Source: Pseudomonadota bacterium (GTDB lineage: Bacteria; Pseudomonadota; Alphaproteobacteria; Caulobacterales; Caulobacteraceae). Taken from it: a stretch of 12,220 nucleotides of DNA. The notes under the pieces were generated by a model, which had not been told where the DNA came from, made no database searches, and worked only from the letters and a program-made list of their open reading frames with translations. The position numbers and the translations under genes were made by a program. The DNA lies in contig JAEZIH010000019.1 of the NCBI GenBank assembly GCA_023416055.1, positions 1 to 12,220 on the forward strand, read 5' to 3'. Below, piece by piece: positions 6,281-12,220 of the stretch (the first letter of the stretch is position 1; each line of letters starts with the position of its first letter).

Positions 6281-6305
6281 AAAAGCGCCCCGCCGCGAGC
6301 GGGGC
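6281..6305 (-). terminator. Intrinsic terminator after the globin-coupled receptor gene
   Basis: Read on the minus strand, a 7-bp perfect GC stem (GCCCCGC, 5-nt loop, GCGGGGC; plus-strand 6287-6305) is followed by GCTTTT. It begins 8 bases after the receptor stop at 6313 and ends before the protease gene start at 6251, so the protease gene probably needs its own promoter. That promoter would have to lie within or just after the hairpin, and I cannot identify it. Confidence 0.7.
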
Positions 6306-6312
6306 CGGGGGC

Positions 6313-7785
6313 CTAGCCGACCGCCCTCAGGGCCGGCTCGCCGCGGTCCAGGCGAAAGCGGCCGATCTGACGGCTGAGGCCCTCGGCCTCGCCGGCCAGT
6401 TGCCGGGCCGCGGCCGTGGCCTCCTCGGTCATGGCGGCGTTCTGCTGGGTGATGTCGTCCATCTCGCCCATCGCGCGTCGCACCCGGGCGAGGCCGTCGG
6501 CCTGCTCCTGGGCCGAGCCGGCGATGCCGCTCGCCAGGTCGTCGACCGCCGAGACCTTGTCCCCGATCCGGCCCAGCGCCTCGCCCGTCCGTTCGACCAG
6601 CTCCACGCCGCGGGCGACGTGCGCCGTCGAGGTCGAGATCAGCTCGCGGATCTCGCCCGAGGCCTCGGCGGAGCGCTGGGCGAGGGCCCGAACCTCCTGG
6701 GCCACCACGGCGAAGCCGCGTCCGGCCTCGCCGGCCCGGGCCGCCTCAACGCCCGCGTTCAGGGCCAGCAGGTTGGTCTGGAAGGCGATCTCGTCGATCA
6801 GGCTGGTGAAGCGCCCGATCTCGCCCGAGGAGTCCGCGATGGCGTGGATGGCCGAGACGGCCTCGCCGACGACCTCCGCCGCCTGCTCGACCTCGCTCCG
6901 CGCCGCGAACAGGGCCTCCGCGGTCTGCCGCGCCCCGGCGGCGGTGGACACCACCTCGCGCGCAATGGCGTCCGCCTCGGCGACGGTCCGCTCCAGGTTG
7001 GCGGCCTGGCGTTCGGTGCGGCTGGCCAGGTCCTCCGAGGCCACGGCCAGCTGGCCGGACCCGGCGCTCAGGCTCTCGATGCTCTCGGCCACCGCCCGCA
7101 CCGCGGTGCGCAGCGCACGCGTCGCGGCGTGGAAGTCGTCCTGCAGGCTCCGGTACTCCTCCGGGAAGGTCCCGGGAATGACGACCGACAGGTCATTGGC
7201 GGCCAGGCTGTGCAGCGCCGTGCCCAGCGCGGCGACCACCCGGGTCTGGCGCGCCTCGGCCTCGCGCCGGGCCGCCTCGGCCTCGTCCCGCGCCTCCTGC
7301 AGGGCCTCCAGATAGATCGAAATGGCTAGGTCCATGTCCAGCATGACTCGCTGGGTCAGCTCGGCGATCGCGTCCGCCGTGGCCCGATCGTGCGCGGCGC
7401 CGGCGAAGCGCGGCCGCGGCCGTCCCGCCACCGCCCGCGTCAGGTGCGCCAGCACCACGCTGTAGCCGCCGATGTACCAGCGCGGCTCCAGGCCGATACG
7501 CGCGTGCACCCGTCCGATGGTCCGCACCGAGGCGGCGTAGTCGTCGTCGGCCCGCCCCTCGATGATCGCCGCCCAGTGCTTCTGCTGGGCCGCATGCGCC
7601 GTCGAGATGTGGCCCTCGTCGCGGAAGAAGCGTCTCGTCTCAGGCGCCGCCCGCACCCGGTCGTAGAAGGCGTCCAGCGCCCGCGGCAGGGCTTCGCGCA
7701 GCAGGGGCGCGATCGACTGGTAGGCCGGGCTGCTCGCGCCCAGGCCCATGAAATCGAGGCGACGCTTGATGCTCTGGCTGGACAT
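6313..7785 (-). CDS. Soluble globin-coupled methyl-accepting chemotaxis protein
   Basis: A 490-residue cytoplasmic chemoreceptor with no transmembrane segment. Residues 1-165 form a protoglobin sensor domain. [21 protein letters not shown] places the proximal haem ligand at His94, and Tyr41 (DAFYDRV) is a candidate distal-pocket residue. A charged coiled coil (about 163-182) and a HAMP-like segment (about 185-235, [18 protein letters not shown]) link it to the signalling domain. The conserved hairpin tip is at about 331-371 ([20 protein letters not shown] and [20 protein letters not shown]) and would contact CheA and CheW. Relatives such as HemAT bind oxygen and drive aerotaxis; that ligand is inferred here. 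No NWETF-type C-terminal pentapeptide is present. The start at 7785 has no clear ribosome-binding sequence. No che genes are adjacent. Confidence 0.9.
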   Translation of the reverse strand: MSSQSIKRRLDFMGLGASSPAYQSIAPLLREALPRALDAFYDRVRAAPETRRFFRDEGHISTAHAAQQKHWAAIIEGRADDDYAASVRTIGRVHARIGLEPRWYIGGYSVVLAHLTRAVAGRPRPRFAGAAHDRATADAIAELTQRVMLDMDLAISIYLEALQEARDEAEAARREAEARQTRVVAALGTALHSLAANDLSVVIPGTFPEEYRSLQDDFHAATRALRTAVRAVAESIESLSAGSGQLAVASEDLASRTERQAANLERTVAEADAIAREVVSTAAGARQTAEALFAARSEVEQAAEVVGEAVSAIHAIADSSGEIGRFTSLIDEIAFQTNLLALNAGVEAARAGEAGRGFAVVAQEVRALAQRSAEASGEIRELISTSTAHVARGVELVERTGEALGRIGDKVSAVDDLASGIAGSAQEQADGLARVRRAMGEMDDITQQNAAMTEEATAAARQLAGEAEGLSRQIGRFRLDRGEPALRAVG

Positions 7786-7847
7786 GACGCGGACACATGG
7801 CTGGCGGGACGGGGAGGCCCTCTCTTGATGGCCCGAAAGGTGTCCAA

Positions 7848-7859
7848 CCGCTTAAGCGG
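7848..7859. repeat. 12-bp palindrome upstream of the chemoreceptor gene
   Basis: CCGCTTAAGCGG is perfectly self-complementary and lies 63 nt upstream of the chemoreceptor start, on the side facing ahcY. It may be an operator in the divergent promoter region. A single TTAA resembles a CtrA half-site, but the second half at the usual spacing is absent. Confidence 0.35.
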
Positions 7860-7890
7860 CCGCTAGGTAGAAGTCCGTAAGGCGGCCGGT

Positions 7891-7912
7891 CATATAAGGA
7901 TATCCTTATATG
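7891..7912. promoter_or_regulatory. Perfect 22-bp palindromic operator upstream of ahcY
   Basis: The left arm CATATAAGGAT (7891-7901) is followed directly by its exact reverse complement (7902-7912), giving an uninterrupted 22-bp palindrome. It is strongly AT-rich within about 70% GC DNA and lies 4 nt upstream of the -35 of the ahcY promoter. An uninterrupted palindrome is more likely a protein-binding site than an RNA hairpin. The position suits an ArsR-family regulator of SAH/methionine metabolism such as SahR, which is known to control ahcY in proteobacteria. The identity of the regulator is inferred. Confidence 0.65.
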
Positions 7913-7916
7913 TTCA

Positions 7917-7945
7917 TTGCCCGATGGCGGCGAGCGGGCTATAGG
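7917..7945 (+). promoter_or_regulatory. Promoter of ahcY
   Basis: TTGCCC (7917-7922) is separated by 16 nt from CTATAG (7939-7944). In the extended form TTGCCCG, 14 nt, GCTATAGG, it matches the Caulobacter housekeeping promoter consensus well. Transcription would start near 7951, leaving a leader of about 38 nt before the ATG, too short for a typical SAH or SAM riboswitch. Confidence 0.55.
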
Positions 7946-7988
7946 CGGCGCCGAACCCTCAAGACCCGCACCTTCAAAGGCCGCCTTC

Positions 7989-9380
<1,392 letters not shown>

Positions 9381-9414
9381 CGGCGACGCGGGGCTGCGAC
9401 CATCGCCAGGACGG

Positions 9415-9439
9415 GAGCCATCGCAACCGGCGATGGCTC
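9415..9439. terminator. Hairpin between convergent ahcY and the 323-residue protein gene
   Basis: GAGCCATCGC (9415-9424), a 5-nt loop and GCGATGGCTC (9430-9439) form a perfect 10-bp stem. It lies 34 nt after the ahcY stop and 31 nt beyond the stop of the opposite gene. Neither side has a T-run, so it may act with Rho or as a 3' end stabiliser. A weaker GGGGC/GCCCC pair (9444-9465) follows. Confidence 0.55.
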
Positions 9440-9470
9440 TCCTGGGGCCGGTGTCCTCAAGCCCCGTCTA

Positions 9471-10442
9471 CTAGAACAGGCACACGGGCTCCCAGACCAG
9501 CCAGTCCGGGGCGGGCGTGTCCTCGGCCCAGGCCAGGAACGCCTCTTCCACCTCCTCCAATGCGAATGTCGTCGCCGACTGATCGTCGCTGCGCACGGCT
9601 TGGAAATGGGCCTGCGCATCGCCGTCCCGCCGTTCCAGCACGTAGCCTCCGTCCGCGAAGGCGGTCTGGATGTAGATCTCGTCGGCCGCCGACAGGATCA
9701 CGAAATCGCCGTCGCCGCAGGCAAGGAGAGCCTCGCGGATCTCTTCTCTCGTGGCCGCGATGCGGTGGTCGGCGCCGCTCGTCGTCAGGATCAGCGTCCT
9801 TGAAGCGGCGAGTTCTGTCGACTCCGTTGAACCGGCCGCCTCGGCGCGAGCGACGGCCTCCTCTGAACCGAGGACGTCAGCGCGAGCAACGGCCTCCTCG
9901 ACGAAGCGGACGAGGGGATCCGCCTGGCGTCGATCCTTGTGGCTCCACCAGAACACCAGCGGGCTGAACAGGAGAACGGCGCTGACGATGATGACCGTCT
10001 GCAGCGAGTCCTCCCCGGTCGCCATCATCATGTACAGACTGAACGCCAGCACCGGCAGCAGCAGGGCGTAGGCCGCCAGGCCGTTCAGATCGGACCCCGC
10101 CCGGCCCGACACCCTCGTGCCGAGGTCGCCACGCCCGATCGCGGCCAGCAGCATGGGGCCCCGCCGGTCGAAGGCGCTCAGCCACAGGCACATGAAGGGG
10201 CCGACGATCCAGCCGCGGGCGCCCGGGCTCGCGTCGAACCAGCCTTTCATTCGCGAGCGGAGCGCCGCCTTCACCCGGGCCGGAGGCAGCGGGGACCCGA
10301 CCTCGAAGCGATATCCAAAGGGCTGGAAGCCGCCCGTCTCCTGCCGTGTCCCGGCGACCGGGACGGCGTGGCGCTCATCGCCCGCGGCCGGCGCGCCGAA
10401 CAGCCAATCCAGAATGACGTTGCGCTTCGGCGGACCGTCCAT
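9471..10442 (-). CDS. Uncharacterised membrane protein with a soluble C-terminal domain
   Basis: A 323-residue protein of unknown function. Residues 1-120 are mostly soluble, with a moderately hydrophobic patch at 77-90. Two clear transmembrane helices lie at about 121-140 (GLAAYALLLPVLAFSLYMMM) and 147-166 (LQTVIIVSAVLLFSPLVFWW). Next comes an acidic, alanine-rich linker with a tandem 12-residue repeat (182-205). The C-terminal part, from about 217, has a compact alpha/beta look (GDGDFVILSAADEIYIQTAF, GGYVLERRDG, then LEEVEEAFLAWAED). This recalls a short domain common in uncharacterised bacterial proteins, with immunity-protein-like features, but I cannot name it. It lies 50 nt downstream of the 71-residue gene on the same strand and may be co-transcribed. 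Upstream ribosome-binding sequence is weak (GGAAGA). Confidence 0.7.
   Translation of the reverse strand: MDGPPKRNVILDWLFGAPAAGDERHAVPVAGTRQETGGFQPFGYRFEVGSPLPPARVKAALRSRMKGWFDASPGARGWIVGPFMCLWLSAFDRRGPMLLAAIGRGDLGTRVSGRAGSDLNGLAAYALLLPVLAFSLYMMMATGEDSLQTVIIVSAVLLFSPLVFWWSHKDRRQADPLVRFVEEAVARADVLGSEEAVARAEAAGSTESTELAASRTLILTTSGADHRIAATREEIREALLACGDGDFVILSAADEIYIQTAFADGGYVLERRDGDAQAHFQAVRSDDQSATTFALEEVEEAFLAWAEDTPAPDWLVWEPVCLF
9828..9899. repeat. Two tandem 36-bp units inside the membrane-protein gene
   Basis: Units at 9828-9863 and 9864-9899 match at 29 of 36 positions, and the last 20 bases differ at only one. They encode the 12-residue units EEAVARADVLGS and EEAVARAEAAGS. The period is a multiple of three, so the frame is kept and the linker simply lengthened. 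Confidence 0.75.
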
Positions 10443-10492
10443 GCCCGATCTTCCGGCGCCCTCCGAAAGCGGTCAATGCGGCCGGTGCCCCC

Positions 10493-10708
10493 TCACGCCG
10501 CCAGCGGCAGCTCCCGCGCTGGCGCCACCCGCTCGATCGTCCCGACCAGACGTTCGCCGTCATAGACCCGCACCTCCGCCCACCCGGCGACGCCTTCCGC
10601 CGCGCCGCGGGCCCGGGCCCGGGCGTCCTCGTCGTCCGACGCGTCCAGCACGTACAGGTCGGCGAAGGCGTCCTCGTCCGTGCCGATGATGCAGTAGTAG
10701 CAGTCCAT
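10493..10708 (-). CDS. Small acidic protein of unknown function
   Basis: A 71-residue protein beginning MDCYYCIIGTDEDAFADLYV. It has a CxxC pair at residues 3 and 6, an acidic/alanine helix (DASDDEDARARARGAAEGV) and a strand-rich end (WAEVRVYDGERLVGTIERV). No signal peptide or membrane segment is seen. The fold suggests a small alpha/beta protein; the family is not recognised. GAGGA precedes the ATG. It is probably the first gene of a two-gene transcript with the 323-residue membrane protein. A metal-binding role through CxxC would be speculation. Confidence 0.6.
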   Translation of the reverse strand: MDCYYCIIGTDEDAFADLYVLDASDDEDARARARGAAEGVAGWAEVRVYDGERLVGTIERVAPARELPLAA

Positions 10709-10874
10709 TGGGGTCCTCGCTCGGGCCCATCAAACTACCCGCGCGAAAACTCGTTCCTGTGACGGCTGGCTGACAGTTTCCCGTCGGACGGACGGTCGCT
10801 GACGCGCGCGGTGTCGGCGTCGCACGGGCCGCTTGCCGCTGGCGCGGCGCCCGGCCGGGGCCTAGAACCCTCAC

Positions 10875-11081
10875 ATGGGCACCGTATTCGATATCCTGAT
10901 CATCCTCGCCATCATCGCCGTGGCCGTCACCTTGGCCTTCGGGATCCGCTCGCTCTACCAGACCGACGAGGGGGCGCGGTCGCGCTCCAACAAGCTGATG
11001 CGTCTGCGCGTCGCCCTGCAGGCCGTGGCCGTGGTCCTGCTGGTCGCCGGCATGTGGTGGAAGTCCACGCACGGCAGCTGA
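10875..11081 (+). CDS. Twin transmembrane helix small protein (HIG1-like)
   Basis: A 68-residue inner-membrane protein with helices at about 5-25 (FDILIILAIIAVAVTLAFGI) and 44-62 (RVALQAVAVVLLVAGMWW). The connecting loop TDEGARSRSNKLMRLRV carries the ARSNKLMRLR pattern seen in HIG1-domain and 'twin transmembrane helix small protein' families. Mitochondrial HIG1 proteins stabilise respiratory supercomplexes; a respiratory role in bacteria is plausible by homology only. Its position just before a cobalamin adenosyltransferase gene, with etfB close by, is a recurrent alphaproteobacterial arrangement. Only 2 nt separate it from the next gene. A GCCTAGAACC sequence at 10859-10868 could be a -10 element, which would leave an extremely short leader; no clear -35 is paired with it. 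Confidence 0.8.
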   Translation: MGTVFDILIILAIIAVAVTLAFGIRSLYQTDEGARSRSNKLMRLRVALQAVAVVLLVAGMWWKSTHGS

Positions 11082-11083
11082 GC

Positions 11084-11656
11084 ATGGTCGTCCTCAACCG
11101 CATCTATACGAAGACCGGCGACGGCGGCGAGACGCGCCTCGCCTCGGGCGCGCCGGTGTCCAAGACCGATCCTCGGGTCGAGGCCTACGGCGCCGTCGAC
11201 GAGCTCAACGCCGTCATCGGCGTGGCCCGGCTGCACTCGCACCAGAACGACCGCATCGACGCCATGCTGGCGCGCATCCAGAACGAGCTGTTCGATCTCG
11301 GCGCGGACCTGGCCACGCCGCTCGATCCGCCCCCGCAATGGGAGGCGCTGCGCATCCTCGACGCCCAGGTCGAACGTCTCGAGTCCGAGATCGACTGGAT
11401 GAATGACAGCCAGAAGCCGCTGGACAGCTTCATCCTGCCGGGCGGCTCGCCCCTGTCGGCCTACCTCCACCTCGCCCGCACCGTCTGCCGCCGGGCCGAG
11501 CGCGAGGCGGTGCGCGCGCGGGAGGCCGGCTGCGACCTTTCGCCCGCGGCCCTGCGCTACCTCAACCGCCTGTCGGATCACCTGTTCGTCGCCGCCCGCC
11601 GCGCCAACGCCCACGGCGCCGACGACGTCAAATGGGTTCCGGGCGCGACCCGCTGA
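11084..11656 (+). CDS. Corrinoid (cob(I)alamin) adenosyltransferase, PduO type
   Basis: Transfers the 5'-deoxyadenosyl group of ATP to cob(I)alamin to give adenosylcobalamin, in the cytoplasm as a homotrimer. The 190-residue protein has the family hallmarks: the ATP-binding N-terminus RIYTKTGDGGETRLASG (6-22), KTDPRVEAYGAVDELNA (27-43), FILPGGSPLSAYLHLARTVC (116-135) with RRAERE following, and RYLNRLSDHLFVAARRAN (158-175). The length is normal. The ATG at 11084 lies 2 nt after the twin-helix gene's stop and fits the family N-terminus, while longer upstream starts would lie within that gene. The ribosome-binding sequence is weak, so coupling to the upstream gene is likely. The symbols pduO and cobO are both used for such enzymes; this is the PduO family, not the CobA/CobO family. 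Confidence 0.93.
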   Translation: MVVLNRIYTKTGDGGETRLASGAPVSKTDPRVEAYGAVDELNAVIGVARLHSHQNDRIDAMLARIQNELFDLGADLATPLDPPPQWEALRILDAQVERLESEIDWMNDSQKPLDSFILPGGSPLSAYLHLARTVCRRAEREAVRAREAGCDLSPAALRYLNRLSDHLFVAARRANAHGADDVKWVPGATR

Positions 11657-11669
11657 GCGCCTAGCGCCC
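11641..11669. terminator. Possible shared terminator of two convergent genes
   Basis: Inverted repeat GGGCGC (11641-11646) and GCGCCC (11664-11669), with an inner GCGC-CTA-GCGC pair, spans the two stop codons, which are only 4 nt apart. No T-run is present. Support is weak because short GC repeats are common here. Confidence 0.25.
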
Positions 11670-11993
11670 GGTCAGGGCCTCGCGCTGGCGGCGCACCTCG
11701 GCGTCGCGTTCGGCCCTCGCCGCCGCCAGCCGGTCCTCAAGTTCGATCAGCTCGCGGTTCTTGGCGTCCGAGGCCTCGGCCCGGCTCTGGCCTTCCGGCC
11801 GCCCGGTGATCTCGGCGATGGAGATCGGCCGCGCGCAGACCTCGCCCTCGCGATCCCACCAGCCGCCGCGGGCCTCGCACTTCTCCTCGGGCGCCACGAC
11901 CAGGGCCTGGTAGGCGAACACCCCGCCCAGCAGCACCGCGAAGGTGGCCAGGAACAGCACGCTCAGACGCTTCATGGTCAGCAGGCGATGCAT
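11661..11993 (-). CDS. Small anchored periplasmic protein with a coiled-coil tail, unknown function
   Basis: A 110-residue protein from ATG 11993, chosen because GGAG lies 7 nt upstream; a second ATG at 11975 and an upstream extension to 12074 are less likely. An N-terminal hydrophobic segment (about 7-28, MKRLSVLFLATFAVLLGGVF) acts as a signal anchor. The periplasmic part has a two-cysteine motif, KCEARGGWWDREGEVCARP, probably a disulfide loop, then an Arg/Glu/Ala-rich coiled coil to the end. I do not recognise a named family. It sits on the opposite strand between the adenosyltransferase and etfB, with stop codons 4 nt from those of the former and divergent from the latter. Confidence 0.65.
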   Translation of the reverse strand: MHRLLTMKRLSVLFLATFAVLLGGVFAYQALVVAPEEKCEARGGWWDREGEVCARPISIAEITGRPEGQSRAEASDAKNRELIELEDRLAAARAERDAEVRRQREALTGR

Positions 11994-12035
11994 CGTGAAA
12001 CTCCGGGGCCGCTGCGTCGTTGACGCCGCGTTACG

Positions 12036-12041
12036 TTGACA
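12036..12041 (+). promoter_or_regulatory. Possible -35 element of the etfB promoter
   Basis: TTGACA lies 60 nt upstream of etfB in the 107-bp divergent gap (11994-12100). A clear -10 is not visible at the right distance. A similar TTGACG occurs 16 nt earlier (12020-12025). etfB needs its own promoter here because the preceding gene is on the opposite strand. Confidence 0.3.
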
Positions 12042-12100
12042 GGCCGGGACAGGCGTTCCATTCCCTGCCCGCACATTCCGGCCATCTCATGGACAGCGCA

Positions 12101-12220
12101 ATGAAGGTACTCGTCCCCGTCAAACGGGTGATCGACTCCAACGTCAAGGCCCGCGTCAAGGCGGACCAGACCGGGGTCGATCTGGCCAACGTCAAGATGA
12201 GCATGAACCCGTTCGACGAA
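12101..12220 (+). CDS. etfB: Electron transfer flavoprotein subunit beta, N-terminal part (cut by window edge)
   Basis: Forty residues are visible, starting [20 protein letters not shown] and continuing [15 protein letters not shown], a textbook EtfB N-terminus. EtfB pairs with EtfA to carry electrons from acyl-CoA and other dehydrogenases to the ETF:quinone oxidoreductase; the beta subunit binds AMP and forms part of the FAD site. An in-frame ATG at 12089 would add four residues but lacks a ribosome-binding sequence and does not match the family start, so 12101 is preferred. EtfA is expected just beyond the window. Confidence 0.92.
   Translation, partial: MKVLVPVKRVIDSNVKARVKADQTGVDLANVKMSMNPFDE

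Noticed and set aside
6400..7329. Long plus-strand open frames antisense to the chemoreceptor
   Set aside because: Two overlapping antisense frames with repetitive Arg/Ala/Gly or Ser/Ala content; the minus-strand gene explains the region.
7917..7988. Extended ahcY start at TTG 7917
   Set aside because: The extra 24 residues are not part of the AhcY family, and the TTG lies within the promoter -35.
7951..7988. SAH or SAM riboswitch in the ahcY leader
   Set aside because: The leader is about 38 nt, and I see no conserved riboswitch fold; the palindrome lies upstream of the predicted transcription start.
10709..10874. Hidden small gene or RNA in the 166-bp divergent gap
   Set aside because: No convincing start plus ribosome-binding sequence, tRNA-like fold or strong hairpin was found; it appears to be promoter DNA only.

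Overview
The window is GC-rich DNA (roughly 70% by eye) with densely packed genes. It looks like an alphaproteobacterial chromosome, most likely Caulobacterales (Brevundimonas- or Caulobacter-like). The evidence is the aerobic cobaltochelatase gene cobT next to a zf-CHCC protein, the order twin-transmembrane small protein / PduO-type adenosyltransferase / electron transfer flavoprotein beta subunit, and several TTGaC...CTA promoter-like sites of the Caulobacter housekeeping type. The assignment is inference; no rRNA or tRNA gene is present to anchor it.

Layout. (1) 1-1177, minus strand: a small two-helix membrane protein, a zinc-finger protein and the 5' part of cobT. (2) 1178-1334: a divergent intergenic region with a nested set of TGACA inverted repeats lying on a strong promoter. 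(3) 1335-2309, plus strand: an ABC-2 type ATPase with no permease beside it. (4) 2310-3169: an intact IS5-family (IS427-like) insertion sequence inserted exactly at the ABC gene's stop codon. (5) 3179-3260: a long inverted repeat made of 7-bp units, between convergent genes. (6) 3260-6251, minus strand: a probable operon of a two-module retropepsin-like protease, biotin synthase bioB, a lipoprotein translationally coupled to bioB, and a FliL-like small protein. (7) 6313-7785, minus strand: a soluble globin-coupled chemoreceptor with its own terminator. (8) 7989-9380, plus strand: ahcY behind a perfect 22-bp AT-rich palindrome. (9) 9471-10708, minus strand: two uncharacterised genes. (10) 10875-11656, plus strand: the twin-helix protein and the cobalamin adenosyltransferase. 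(11) 11661-11993, minus strand: a small exported protein. (12) 12101 onward: etfB, cut by the window end.

Function. Most of the window is housekeeping. CobT (cobalt insertion into the corrin ring) and the adenosyltransferase (adenosylcobalamin formation) both belong to B12 metabolism. AhcY recycles S-adenosylhomocysteine, and BioB makes biotin. I see no phage, CRISPR, toxin-antitoxin or defence system. The most interesting parts are regulatory or structural: the palindrome before ahcY, the repeat cluster at 1207-1280, the IS insertion that reproduces a stop codon, the heptamer inverted repeat, and the duplicated retropepsin protein.
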